Assembly (NCBI RefSeq): GCF_030814655.1
Contig: NZ_JAUSVK010000001.1
Span: forward strand, 3,119,501 to 3,183,500
Length of the DNA stretch: 64,000 nucleotides
Source of the DNA: Labrys monachus
GTDB taxonomy: Bacteria > Pseudomonadota > Alphaproteobacteria > Rhizobiales > Labraceae
Direction: 5' to 3'
A model generated the notes under the pieces. That model had not been told where the DNA came from, ran no database searches, and worked only from the letters and a program-made list of their open reading frames with translations. Positions 16,745 to 25,240 of the stretch are shown here, in pieces. A program made the position numbers and the translations under genes. Within the stretch, counting starts at the first letter, position 1, and each line of letters begins with the position of its first letter.

Positions 16745-17218
16745 TCGACAACTCTGCGTTCACACCAGCGACACAAGGATCCGGCATGCTGGGCGGCACG
16801 TCATTCGCGAGAATGCACAGAGGCTTGGCGACGACCATATGGGTCCCTTCACCATCGCCCACCCGCCTGGCCGCAGCCTCTCCACCTTGTAACAGGTCGG
16901 GCGGGCATCGTCCAGCATCCTGGGCGCCCGAGGACCCGACGGACAGCCGCTGCCGGTCAATCTACCGAATGCCGCCTGCGCCGCGGTCGGGCGCATAGGC
17001 ATACCCTTCGGCTCTCTCCACGCAGTAACGATAGCGTATCCTCAACGAGCAGAACACCCGGATACCAGGGTATGGTCCGGAACAGCCAGTAATAAATCAT
17101 TGACGCGGATTTAAGCTCTCCGATTTGCTGAACGGGTGGGTTGCGCTAACGGATCAAAGAGAGTTATAGATCATAAATATGTGATATTTATCGGAGACGT
17201 CAGCGAAAGGCCACCAAC
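16745..17218. other. Divergent intergenic region between wza-like gene and FecR-like gene
   Basis: 474 bp without a supported gene, holding the promoters of the leftward export operon and the rightward FecR-like gene. The last 150 bp before 17219 are clearly A/T-richer than the surroundings and include the 19-bp palindrome at 17173-17191. Confidence 0.5.
17173..17191. promoter_or_regulatory. Perfect A/T palindrome upstream of FecR-like gene 1 (candidate operator)
   Basis: ATAAATAT-GTG-ATATTTAT, two perfect 8-bp arms with a 3-bp spacer, 28 bp upstream of the start codon. It is strikingly A/T-rich for this genome and its position suits a repressor or activator site. Confidence 0.4.
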
Positions 17219-17662
17219 ATGTTCCCAAGAATCGCGTTGGCATTGATACCCATCCTGTTTGCGGGTGTTGCGTCTGCCCAAAGCATTGGCAGTATGAAGG
17301 GAGATGTACTCGTCAACCATGGCAATGGGTTCATCCTCATGGCTGCCGCCGGCCCGCTCGCCATCGGCGATACTGTCATGGCCCGCCCCGGCGCCCGCGC
17401 CGTCCTTCGCTATGCCGATGGCTGCAAGGTCGACATCATCCCCGGCACGGTCCTTACCGTCGAGAACGTCTCGCCCTGCGCCTTCCTGGACACGACAGGA
17501 TCCACCAGCGACGCGACCGGCCAGACGACCAATTCCAACACCACCCCTGGCGACTCCACCTTCCCGGTCGATGCCCTGGTCGCGGCGGGCCTCGGCGGCG
17601 CCATTGCCGGCGGTGTCATCGGAACCACTCTCTCTTCGGAGGACAATTCCGCCAGCCCTTGA
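17219..17662 (+). CDS. FecR-like secreted protein (paralogue 1)
   Basis: A 147-residue exported protein. A Sec signal peptide (ALALIPILFAGVASA, cleavage after residue 20) is followed by a short FecR-like beta domain: GDVLVNHGNGF, then GDTVMARPGARAVLRYADG, CKVDIIPGTVLTV and a second Cys in VSPCAF. The two cysteines could form a disulfide. A Thr/Ser-rich linker and a Gly/Ala-rich hydrophobic segment (ALVAAGLGGAIAGGVIG, about 121-137) end the protein, perhaps a membrane anchor. It is a clear paralogue of the gene at 18839. A GAAAGG ribosome site lies 8 bp before the ATG. The neighbouring exopolysaccharide genes suggest a cell-surface role, but none is shown. Confidence 0.78.
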   Translation: MFPRIALALIPILFAGVASAQSIGSMKGDVLVNHGNGFILMAAAGPLAIGDTVMARPGARAVLRYADGCKVDIIPGTVLTVENVSPCAFLDTTGSTSDATGQTTNSNTTPGDSTFPVDALVAAGLGGAIAGGVIGTTLSSEDNSASP

Positions 17663-17724
17663 CGGCTTCACCCAGCCGAACGTCCTCGCAAGCCGCCGCA
17701 TCCGTACCGCGCTTTTCGCATGAG

Positions 17725-18417
17725 TCGCTCGCGGGAGGCGCGCCGCTCACTATCGACGCCATCGCCTGCAATCCCCGCATCGCCCGATCCATCCCGGCCG
17801 TCGGAGCCGACTACCTGCTTGCCGTCAAAGGCAACCAGCCGACATTGCAGACCGCCTTCGAAGCCGCCGACGCCGGCCAAGCCGACATCGACGTCGACAA
17901 GGGCCATGGCCGCATCGAAACCCGCGCCATCTCGGTCCTGCATCAGGTCGACCGGCTCGACGGCGACCGGCGCTTCCCCAGCGAAGCCCGCTTCCTCGAC
18001 GCACGCGCCGTCATCAGGTGGATGCGCTGACCGAATTGAAGGATCGCTTCCGGTACCACGTCCGCTATTCTATTACCTCAGTTACCTCAGTGCGTTCTCC
18101 GCCGCCGCCCTCGCAAAGACCATCCGCGGCCATTGGAGTATCGGGAACACGCCGCATCGGACCCTCGACGTGATCGTCCAGGAAGAGTTCTCGCGCGTGC
18201 GCACAGGGGATGGCCTCAGAACATGGTCATCCTGAGTAAATTCGCCTTCGACATGCTCCGCGCCACCACCAGCATCAGCGCCCTGCCCAACCTTCCCCCT
18301 CAACCCTGCCGGCGGCCGACCAAGCCGCCCCGACCCAAGTCCCCCAAGCTGAGAAGAAAATTCGCCAGCTGGGACGTCAACAGGCTCGCCGAAGCCCTCA
18401 TCGGCCAAGAAAGCTAA
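17725..18417 (+). pseudogene. Decayed ISAs1-family transposase
   Basis: Pieces of one ISAs1-type (IS4-superfamily DDE) transposase lie in successive frames. Frame 1 (about 17725-18030) gives LTIDAIACNPRIA and DYLLAVKGNQPTLQ, matching the family's central block around a catalytic Asp. A shifted frame (about 18065-18220) gives IRGHWSIGNTPHRTLDVI and FSRVRTGD, matching the conserved HWSIEN block. A second shift back (about 18210-18417) gives NMVILSKFAFDMLR and the C-terminal KFASWDVNRLAEAL. At least two frameshifts plus a missing N-terminal third mean it is dead. It separates the two FecR-like paralogues. Confidence 0.85.
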
Positions 18418-18838
18418 AGCAAAATGCGTTCAAGCAGAAACGGATCACCGCTTCAACGCTTTGGTCTTGAAAGCATTTTGCGATTCTCGTGATTCGATCC
18501 GAAGATGGAACGCCCTAACCTAAATCAGTCAGATTCCGACCCCTGGCGGCGCGAGGCTAGACGATGCCCGCTTGATTCATCTCGCGATGCCCTCCGATTC
18601 GGTGTTTCGTTGGCCATGGTGCTCCATCTTTTTGTCGAAACATACCATCTTCAAGATGGCGGCCATGCCTAGGCATCGCCAAATCCCGGTATCTCGGAAG
18701 TAATAAATCGTAATTTTGCGCTTATCCCGGCGATTAGCCGGCCGACAGGTTGCGCCAGACACCAAAATCGGCATATAGATTATGTATATAATAATCATAT
18801 AGTGCACATGTGGAAGCGAGCTGCGAAAGGCCGTCGAA
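18418..18838. other. A/T-richer intergenic region with an imperfect inverted repeat
   Basis: 421 bp without a supported gene. GCAAAATGCGTTCAAG (18419-18434) and CTTGAAAGCATTTTGC (18466-18481) are inverted copies matching at 15 of 16 positions. They start just after the transposase remnant and may be an IS end or a dispersed hairpin element. The final 150 bp are A/T-rich and hold the leader of the second FecR-like gene, including ATTAT...ATAAT near 18780-18796. Confidence 0.5.
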
Positions 18839-19270
18839 ATGTTCACGAGAGCTATGTTTGCATTAGTACCGCTGTTGTTCGCAGGCGCAGCATCCGCCCA
18901 GAGCGTCAACAACATGAAGGGCAACGTGCTGGTGAATCACGGCAACGGTTTTGTCCTCATGGCTGCTGACGGACCCGTCGCTGTGGGCGATACAGTCATG
19001 GCCCGGCCGCACGGCCGGGCTACGCTGACTTATGTGGACGGCTGTAAGGTCGACATCATTCCCGGTACCGTAACCACCGTCGAGAGCGTCTCGCCTTGTG
19101 CCTTCGGTCAGGCTGCAAATCCCGACTCAACGGGGCAGGCCTCCGGTCTCGAGGCCGGGTCGTCGGGCCTTCCAGCCGATGCTCTCATTGCCGCTGGCCT
19201 CGGTGTCGGTATCACCGGGGGCTTCATTGCAACCGATCTGACTTCTCAGGAAAACCCCGCGAGTCCCTGA
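18839..19270 (+). CDS. FecR-like secreted protein (paralogue 2)
   Basis: A 143-residue exported protein that aligns along its whole length with the product at 17219. It has a signal peptide (LVPLLFAGAASA), the block GNVLVNHGNGFVLMAADGP, GDTVMARP, YVDGCKVDIIPGT, VSPCAF, a variable linker, and the Gly/Ala-rich hydrophobic C-terminal segment. By eye well over half of the positions are identical in the FecR-like part, while the linker has diverged. The leader GCGAAAGGCC just before the ATG is also shared, so the duplication included the 5' untranslated region. Its function is unknown; a surface or envelope role is likely from the signal peptide. Confidence 0.77.
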   Translation: MFTRAMFALVPLLFAGAASAQSVNNMKGNVLVNHGNGFVLMAADGPVAVGDTVMARPHGRATLTYVDGCKVDIIPGTVTTVESVSPCAFGQAANPDSTGQASGLEAGSSGLPADALIAAGLGVGITGGFIATDLTSQENPASP

Positions 19271-19529
19271 AGCGACCAAAGAGCGGAAATTCCTTCTCTT
19301 GTCGTACCGCGAACGAATCGTCGAACTCTCCTCTGCGGACAGTGGTTTCGATATTTTGCAAAAAACGCTTCCAGAAGCTCTTTCCGATAAGTCGATAGAC
19401 TTCTCGGCCAGGAAAATTCCACCAGAGCAATAATCTGTCGTAAAGCCAGTGCCTGGATGTTGCCTGAATTGCCCCCGGCATCGAGACTAGGTAGGATGGT
19501 GGGCGCGAGCACCGACGGGTGGAAGGCGG

Positions 19530-19901
19530 TCACGCCTCGCCGAGGAAGCTGCGCACGGTCTCGAGGAATTTCGCCACCGATATCGGCTTGGACAGATAGG
19601 CCTCGCACCCGCCCTGCCGGATACGCTCCTCGTCCCCCTTCATGGCGAAGGCCGTGATCGCCACGACGGGAATCGACTTCAGCTCGTCGTCGTCCTTCAG
19701 CCAGCGCGTCACTTCGAGCCCGGACACTTCGGGCAACTGGATATCCATCAGGATCAGGTCCGGCCGATGCTCGCGTGCCAAATTCATCACGTTGATGCCG
19801 CTGCGCGTCTCGACGATGTCGTAGCCATGCGCCTCCAACAGGTCGTGGAAGAGCTTCATATTGAGCTCGTTGTCCTCCACGATCAGGACCTTCTTCGCCA
19901 T
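19530..19901 (-). CDS. divK: DivK-type single-domain response regulator
   Basis: A 123-residue receiver-only regulator. In Caulobacter and rhizobia DivK controls cell-cycle progression and polarity through the PleC/DivJ/CckA network. The sequence follows DivK closely: [20 protein letters not shown], phosphoacceptor Asp53 in [10 protein letters not shown], Thr83 in [16 protein letters not shown], and Lys105 in YLSKPIS. There is no output domain. The ATG at 19901 gives the standard [10 protein letters not shown] start, although the frame is open further upstream. In many rhizobia pleD follows divK; here nothing recognisable follows on the minus strand within this window. Confidence 0.93.
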   Translation of the reverse strand: MAKKVLIVEDNELNMKLFHDLLEAHGYDIVETRSGINVMNLAREHRPDLILMDIQLPEVSGLEVTRWLKDDDELKSIPVVAITAFAMKGDEERIRQGGCEAYLSKPISVAKFLETVRSFLGEA

Positions 19902-20047
19902 GGTACCTCTTGCCTGCGGCATTGCCTGGAAAACAATTAAGTTGCAGCATCCGAGTTCTTGCGACAACTCGCTACGGACACTGCCGGGTCCTGTCGTCCT
20001 TCGCGCCGGACAAAACTAGCACTCACTTCTTACCAAACGGAGAATCG

Positions 20048-20341
20048 ATGCTCGCAAACAGCAAGGGCGAGGCCGCTCAAAAGGAAGAAGCACAGGCGGT
20101 CGCGGTAGCGGCCCTCGGCTTCATTGCGGCCGACGAGGATCGCCTCGGACATTTCTTGGACCTCACCGGCCTTGCGCCGGACGATATTCGGCGCGCCGTT
20201 TCGCAGGCGGGCTTTCTTGCTTCCGTCCTGCAGCACGTGATGTCCGACGAGGCGACCGCCGCGGCCTTCGCCACGGAAAATCACCTGTCCCCCGAGGCCC
20301 TCCGGCGCGCGGCCCATCGCCTCGGCGTCTATCAGGACTAG
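20048..20341 (+). CDS. DUF3572 family protein
   Basis: A 97-residue small acidic, mostly helical protein of the DUF3572 family, confined to alphaproteobacteria and of unknown function. Recognisable blocks are [23 protein letters not shown] and VLQHVMSDE. It has no signal peptide or membrane segment. A good CGGAGA ribosome site precedes the ATG at 20048. It sits between divK (divergent) and dinB (7 bp downstream, same strand), a linkage common in Rhizobiales. Confidence 0.85.
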   Translation: MLANSKGEAAQKEEAQAVAVAALGFIAADEDRLGHFLDLTGLAPDDIRRAVSQAGFLASVLQHVMSDEATAAAFATENHLSPEALRRAAHRLGVYQD

Positions 20342-20348
20342 GCAGGCC

Positions 20349-21614
20349 ATGAGCGCCCTGTGCCGCGACTGCCTGACGGAGGCCGGCGCGCTGGATCGCT
20401 GCCCGTCCTGCCGGTCGCCGCGCATCGTGCGCCACCCCGCGCTGGAGCGCCTCGCCATCGCCCATATCGACTGCGACGCCTTCTACGCGGCTGTGGAGAA
20501 GCGCGACGAGCCCTCCCTCATCGACAAGCCCGTGATCATCGGCGGCGGCCGGCGCGGCGTCGTCTCCACTGCCTGCTATGTCGCGCGCACCTTTGGCGTG
20601 CGCTCCGCCATGCCGATGTTCGAAGCCCTGCGGCTATGTCCCCATGCCACCGTGATCCGGCCCGACATGGAGAAATATGTGCGAGTCGGCCGCGAGGTTC
20701 GCGAGATGATGCTGGCCCTCACGCCGCTGGTCGAGCCGCTTTCCATCGACGAGGCCTTTCTCGACCTCACGGGAACCGAACGCCTGCACGGCGCCAGCCC
20801 GGCCCGGACGCTGCTGCACTTCGCCCGCCGCGTCGAGAGCGAGGTCGGAATCACCATCTCGATCGGGCTTTCCGCCAACAAGTTCCTCGCCAAGACGGCC
20901 TCCGACCTTGAGAAGCCGCGCGGCTTCGCCGTGCTGTCGCCGGAAGAGGCTCCCGCCTTCCTCGCGCCGCGCCCGATCTCCTTCATCTGGGGCGTCGGCA
21001 AGGCCGGCGCCGCGCGCTACGCGCGGGACGGCCTGCGCACCATCGCCGATCTGCAGCGTGCCGGCGAGGCCGACCTCATGCGCCGCTACGGCGCGGAGGG
21101 ACTGCGGCTCGCACGCCTGGCGTTCGGACGCGATTCCCGTGGCGTCGATCCGGAAGGGGACCGCAAATCGGTATCGGCGGAAACCACCTTCGAGCATGAC
21201 CTGGCCAGCGGCGAAAGCCTGCTGCCGATTCTCTGGCGCCTGTCCGAACGGGTCTCCGAGCGCCTCAAGAAGGCTTCCATCGCCGGCTCGACGGTGACGC
21301 TGAAGCTCAAATCGGCCGATTTCAGGATCCGGACGCGCGCCAAGGCTCTGCATGAGCCGACGCGCCTGGCCGCCCGCATCTTCGAAGCCGGCAAATCGCT
21401 CCTCGCCAAGGAAACCGACGGCACGCAATACCGCCTGATCGGCATCGGCGTGACCGGGCTGGTCGACATGTCGGACGCGGACAGGGGCGATCTGGCCGAT
21501 CCGCAGGCACGCCGCCTCGTCGCCGCCGAGGACGCCATCGACGCCGTCCGCGCCAAGTTCGGCAAGGCGGCTGTCCAGAAGGGCATCGCGTTCAAGCCCG
21601 GCAAAAGCGGGTAG
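20349..21614 (+). CDS. dinB: DNA polymerase IV (Y-family translesion polymerase) with N-terminal Cys4 motif
   Basis: An error-prone polymerase that bypasses DNA lesions. The product is 421 residues. A four-Cys cluster (C5, C8, C18, C21) at the N-terminus probably binds zinc and is an alphaproteobacterial addition. The polymerase core follows: [11 protein letters not shown] carries metal-binding Asp41, then [19 protein letters not shown], and [11 protein letters not shown] carries Asp134/Glu135. Helix-hairpin-helix ([16 protein letters not shown]) and little-finger regions follow. The ATG lies 7 bp after the DUF3572 stop, so the two are probably cotranscribed. I see no clear LexA box. Confidence 0.94.
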   Translation: MSALCRDCLTEAGALDRCPSCRSPRIVRHPALERLAIAHIDCDAFYAAVEKRDEPSLIDKPVIIGGGRRGVVSTACYVARTFGVRSAMPMFEALRLCPHATVIRPDMEKYVRVGREVREMMLALTPLVEPLSIDEAFLDLTGTERLHGASPARTLLHFARRVESEVGITISIGLSANKFLAKTASDLEKPRGFAVLSPEEAPAFLAPRPISFIWGVGKAGAARYARDGLRTIADLQRAGEADLMRRYGAEGLRLARLAFGRDSRGVDPEGDRKSVSAETTFEHDLASGESLLPILWRLSERVSERLKKASIAGSTVTLKLKSADFRIRTRAKALHEPTRLAARIFEAGKSLLAKETDGTQYRLIGIGVTGLVDMSDADRGDLADPQARRLVAAEDAIDAVRAKFGKAAVQKGIAFKPGKSG

Positions 21615-21626
21615 CCCCCTGCCGCT

Positions 21627-23348
21627 TCACGGCGCTCCGGCGGCAGCCGGCATGCGATAGACGCCGATATCGAGCTTGTGGCCGCCATTGATGTTGACAC
21701 CCGCGACCCGGCCGACGAAATCGGGCTTGGTGCCGCCCGCGGCGAGCCGCACCAGGAAGGCGGGCTCGGCCCCCTGCTCCACGAAAGCCGTGCGGCACGC
21801 CCCGCCCGCAAGGAAATCGGCCGCGCCCTGGGCCGTGGGCATGCGCAGGCCGGTACCGGCGAGGAAGACCAGGCTCGGCTCGCGGTAGCCGACCGTCGCC
21901 GCATCGATTTCAGGGCATTGCGGGCTGCGGGCCGCGGCGGCCAGCCTCGGGCTGATGGCGAAGACCTGAAGATTGGGAACCATGCCCTGATAGACGCCCC
22001 AATAGAGTGCGACACCGGTCAGCAGGCAGCCAAGGGCCGCTTCGATCGCCCGCCCCCGGCGCAGGCGATCGAAGCCCCAGATCGAGGCGGCGATCGCCAC
22101 CAGCACGAAGGGCAGAGCCAGCCACGCGACCTGCCGATCGTAGAACCACACCCCACCGAGACCACCGAGCGCGAGGGCGGCGGCCATGAGCGGTATCAGC
22201 AGCCCGACGAGACGCGCCCATGGCGCCCTTGCAAGGCCGTCTGCCGTCACGGCCGCCGCGACCAGCATGGCGATGGCGGGATAGGCCGGCAGCACGTAGT
22301 GGGGCAGCTTGGTCGGGAAGAACTCGAACACCAGCCAGAACGGCACGAGCCAGGCGAGCAGGAAGACGATGGCGGGTTCCCGGCGCCGCGCCCAGACCCA
22401 GGGAACCGCCAGCGCGGCCAGGGGCGCGAAGGGCCAGAACGTCGCCCAGAATACGGCGAGGTAGGTGCCGGGCCAGGCGCCGTGCGATTCCTGGCCGCCC
22501 GCGACCTTGCCCAGCATATCCTGGCCGACCGATTGCTGGAGGAAGGCCCCCTTCGTCTGGAGCATGATGGCGATGAACCAGGGCGACACCAGCACCAGCG
22601 TGAAGGCGATGCCGTAGATCCAGCGCAGCCCGGCGAGCCAGCGCCATTCCCGCGTCGCCGCGAAGATCCCCAGAGCCGTGAGGGCGACCAGCAGCAGGCC
22701 GATCGGCCCCTTCACCAGGATCGAGCCGGCCATGCCCAGCCAGAAGATGGCGGGCAGCGCGAGGCCGGAGGGCGGCTGTTCCCGGCGGCGCGAGGCCATG
22801 TAGAGGCGAGCGAGCACCCCGACCATGGCCATGACGGCCAGGAGCTGCGTCGCGTCCGTCTTGGCCAGCCGCGCCTCGACGCCGAGCAGGACGCAGCCCG
22901 CCATCATCAGCCCGGAAAGCAAGGCGGCCCGCCGGCCGACCAGCGGCAGGGCCGTCCACCACGTCAGCAATACCGCGCCGAAAGCGGCCACCAGCGAGGG
23001 AACGCGGTAGAGCGCGATCGTGGTCCGCGCCTCGGGAATGCCGAGCCTGGCGCCGGCCGTCACCGCTGTCGCCTGCAGCCAGTAGATACCGACCGGCTTT
23101 TTCAAGCGGGCTTCGTCCTGGAAGCGGATGCTGACGAAATCGCCGCTTTCCAGCATCTGCTTGGACGCTTGCGCGAAACGCGGCTCGTCCCTGTCCATCG
23201 GCGGCAGCGTGGCGAAGCCGGGCGCGAAGGCGAGAGCGGAAACCACGAGCAGGACGAGGACCGCGAGCAGGTTCGACGCCGCGACACGATCGAGCAGCGG
23301 TCCGGCCCAGCCGGTCTGCGATGCCGGAGCCTTCAGGACGACCGCCAT
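21627..23348 (-). CDS. ArnT/PMT-like membrane glycosyltransferase (GT39/GT83 type)
   Basis: A 573-residue integral membrane protein with about a dozen hydrophobic segments in the first 430 residues and a soluble C-terminal part. The first periplasmic loop carries MDRDEPRFAQASKQML (about residues 51-66), with the Asp-Glu pair typical of the PMT/ArnT GT-C fold, then RLKKPVGIYWLQ. These enzymes transfer a sugar from a polyprenyl-phosphate donor, for example aminoarabinose to lipid A or sugars to glycans. Donor and acceptor cannot be told here. It converges with dinB, with only 12 bp between stops. Confidence 0.85.
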   Translation of the reverse strand: MAVVLKAPASQTGWAGPLLDRVAASNLLAVLVLLVVSALAFAPGFATLPPMDRDEPRFAQASKQMLESGDFVSIRFQDEARLKKPVGIYWLQATAVTAGARLGIPEARTTIALYRVPSLVAAFGAVLLTWWTALPLVGRRAALLSGLMMAGCVLLGVEARLAKTDATQLLAVMAMVGVLARLYMASRRREQPPSGLALPAIFWLGMAGSILVKGPIGLLLVALTALGIFAATREWRWLAGLRWIYGIAFTLVLVSPWFIAIMLQTKGAFLQQSVGQDMLGKVAGGQESHGAWPGTYLAVFWATFWPFAPLAALAVPWVWARRREPAIVFLLAWLVPFWLVFEFFPTKLPHYVLPAYPAIAMLVAAAVTADGLARAPWARLVGLLIPLMAAALALGGLGGVWFYDRQVAWLALPFVLVAIAASIWGFDRLRRGRAIEAALGCLLTGVALYWGVYQGMVPNLQVFAISPRLAAAARSPQCPEIDAATVGYREPSLVFLAGTGLRMPTAQGAADFLAGGACRTAFVEQGAEPAFLVRLAAGGTKPDFVGRVAGVNINGGHKLDIGVYRMPAAAGAP

Positions 23349-23364
23349 TCAAATATCCTCGGAT

Positions 23365-23441
23365 TGGCGACCCCAGCAGGGCTCGAACCTGCGACCTAGC
23401 GCTTAGAAGGCGCTCGCTCTATCCAGCTGAGCTATGGGGCC
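23365..23441 (-). tRNA. tRNA-Arg (anticodon TCT)
   Basis: A 77-base cloverleaf on the minus strand: acceptor GGCCCCA/TGGGGTC (one G-T pair), D arm GCTC...GAGC, anticodon arm AGCGC-CTTCTAA-GCGCT, T arm GCAGG-TTCGAGC-CCTGC, and encoded CCA. The TCT anticodon reads AGA/AGG. Confidence 0.97.
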
Positions 23442-23480
23442 AAGGCCGGCATCGGCAGCGCCCCCGCCGGCGGCAACACA

Positions 23481-23786
23481 TCAATGCGTCCACTGGCCGA
23501 TGCGCGAGACCTTGAAATTATCGGAATAGGAAAGGACTTTGGTCGCCGCATCATGCGGCTCGTAGACCTGATAGGCGATGCCGTTGCGCTCGGCATAGGC
23601 TATCGCCTCGTCCTTGGTGGCGAAACGCAACTTGATCTGCTGCTTCATGTCGCCTGAAGACGTCCAGCCCATCAGCGGCTCGACCGAACGCGGCTCTTCC
23701 GGCTCGAATTCGAGCAGCCAGTTCTTGGTCTTCGCCGAGCCCGACTGCATGGCCGTACGAGCCGGCTTGTAGATCTTCGCTGTCAT
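23481..23786 (-). CDS. Complex I accessory subunit, NDUFS4-like (ETC complex I subunit)
   Basis: A 101-residue protein of the ETC_C1_NDUFS4 family, the alphaproteobacterial counterpart of the mitochondrial 18-kDa complex I subunit, which supports assembly and stability of NADH:ubiquinone oxidoreductase. Recognisable blocks are AKIYKPARTAMQSG, KNWLLEFEPE, PLMGWTSSGD and RFATKDEAIAYAERNGI. There is no signal or membrane segment; it would act on the cytoplasmic arm of the complex. It lies alone between tRNA-Arg and tRNA-Pro, all on the minus strand, far from any nuo operon in this window. Confidence 0.9.
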   Translation of the reverse strand: MTAKIYKPARTAMQSGSAKTKNWLLEFEPEEPRSVEPLMGWTSSGDMKQQIKLRFATKDEAIAYAERNGIAYQVYEPHDAATKVLSYSDNFKVSRIGQWTH

Positions 23787-23824
23787 CGTCCGCCGTCCGC
23801 TTTCCTAGCGTCACATACTCACCA

Positions 23825-23901
23825 TGGTCGGGGCAGCAGGATTCGAACCTACGACCTACAGTACCCAAAACTGTCGCGCTACCAGGCTGCGCCATACCCC
23901 G
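23825..23901 (-). tRNA. tRNA-Pro (anticodon TGG)
   Basis: A 77-base cloverleaf on the minus strand: acceptor 5' end CGGGGTA, anticodon arm ACAGT-TTTGGGT-ACTGT, T loop TTCGAAT, and encoded CCA. The TGG anticodon reads CCN proline codons. Confidence 0.96.
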
Positions 23902-23973
23902 CTGCACGGTGAGTGGTTGCTTAGTAAGGGGCGCAGGCGCGAACTGCAAGAGGTCACCACGCCGGGACGCCGC

Positions 23974-24450
23974 TTATTGCGTCTTGAACAAGGGGTAGGA
24001 CACCTTGTCGCCCGGCTTGACGCCGAGCCTGTCGGCCGAGCCGGCAACGACCTCCAGCACCGCCAGCACCGGTGCGCCGGAGGAGATCGTTCGCGTCGAA
24101 AGCGGCTCGGCCCTCTTCTCGATGCGCTGTACCGTGCCGTCCGCCCTGATGAAGATCATGTCCAGGGAGACGTAGGTGTTCTCCATCCAGAACGTCGCCA
24201 CCTGCACGTCCTTGAAGGGGAACAGCATGCCCTTGTCGTCCGCCAGGCTGCGACGGAACATCATGCCGCGCTGCTGCTCCTCGTCGGTGCGCATGACCTC
24301 GACCTGGAAGTCGTGCTTTCCGCTCTGCGTCGTGATCGACAGGGGTTCGAACACCCCCTCTTCCGCTAGGCCCGGCAGCCCGGCGAGCAGCAGGAACAGC
24401 GCGGCGAACAGGGCGGAAAAGGCCGCTGCGAGCGGATGTCTCGTCGACAT
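23974..24450 (-). CDS. DUF192 family exported protein
   Basis: A 158-residue protein with an N-terminal signal peptide (hydrophobic run to GLPGLAEE, cleavage near residue 30) and a DUF192 domain. Family landmarks are QQRGMMFRRSLADDKGMLFPF, TFWMENTYVSLDMIFI and VLEVVAGSADRLGVKPGD. The family is a compact beta fold of unknown biochemical role, often periplasmic. It begins 5 bp downstream of the cold-shock gene's stop on the same strand, so the two are probably cotranscribed. The frame is open upstream, but the ATG at 24450 is the one immediately before the signal peptide. Confidence 0.85.
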   Translation of the reverse strand: MSTRHPLAAAFSALFAALFLLLAGLPGLAEEGVFEPLSITTQSGKHDFQVEVMRTDEEQQRGMMFRRSLADDKGMLFPFKDVQVATFWMENTYVSLDMIFIRADGTVQRIEKRAEPLSTRTISSGAPVLAVLEVVAGSADRLGVKPGDKVSYPLFKTQ

Positions 24451-24455
24451 GGCGG

Positions 24456-25046
24456 TCAATGGGACTGCGGACCGGAGGGCCCGTCCGCGAGCTTGAGCTC
24501 GGCGGCCATCAGCCCCTTGGGGCCGTTGCCGAAGCGGACCATAAGGATCTGGCCGGGCTTGAGATCCATGATGCCGAAACGGCGCAGCGTCTCCATATGA
24601 ACGAAGATGTCCGGCGTGCCGTCGCCGCGCGATACGAAACCAAAGCCGCGCAGGCGGTTGAACCATTTTACCGTGGTCGGCTCGAAGCCGCCCGACGGCG
24701 TCACCTGGACATGGGTGCGCGGCGGCGGCATCTGCGCAGGATGCACCGCCGTCGACTCGTCCATCGACAGGATGCGGAACACCTGCAGGCCCTTGGCGCG
24801 CTGGGTGGCCTCGACCACGACCCGGGCCCCTTCATAGGCGGCCTGGAATCCATCCCGCCGAAGAACGCTGACATGGAGCAGGATGTCCTGCCCGCCATTG
24901 TCGGGAACGATGAAGCCATAGCCCTTGGCGACGTCGAACCACTTGATGGCGCCGGCAATCTCGATCAGGCCGGCCGGGCTTTCGTCGGGATGGTCACTTG
25001 CCTCCCGCCCCAGCCCGAACCTGGCTTCAAAATCGTTCGTACCCAT
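24456..25046 (-). CDS. Two-domain cold-shock protein
   Basis: A 196-residue RNA/DNA-binding protein with two cold-shock domains. The first spans about residues 30-95 ([29 protein letters not shown]), and the second about 120-185 ([31 protein letters not shown]). Both keep the RNP1-like (K/R)GFGF and RNP2-like VHV/VHM motifs. A Pro-rich linker joins them. Such double proteins are typical of Rhizobiales and are distinct from 70-residue CspA. The DUF192 gene follows at 5 bp. The 194 bp upstream contain no gene and presumably its leader. Confidence 0.92.
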   Translation of the reverse strand: MGTNDFEARFGLGREASDHPDESPAGLIEIAGAIKWFDVAKGYGFIVPDNGGQDILLHVSVLRRDGFQAAYEGARVVVEATQRAKGLQVFRILSMDESTAVHPAQMPPPRTHVQVTPSGGFEPTTVKWFNRLRGFGFVSRGDGTPDIFVHMETLRRFGIMDLKPGQILMVRFGNGPKGLMAAELKLADGPSGPQSH

Positions 25047-25240
25047 CTACGCCATCCAACACATCGGCCCACGCATCGGGCAACCGCGCGATTCTTAATG
25101 AAGCATACGATAGCACCGACGCGCGACACGGAAAGCCCGATTTAATAAATTTGTGGGCGGCGCCGCGGCGCACCGCAAAAATGCCTGCCGACACTGTAGA
25201 ATGGAAAGCGGGAGCTGCGCGGCCCTGCGGCGCAAGGGAC

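Noticed and set aside
19224-19481. An 85-codon minus-strand frame overlapping the end of FecR-like paralogue 2
   Set aside because: Aromatic-rich and superficially protein-like, but it overlaps a better-supported gene, has no ribosome site, and I recognise nothing in it.
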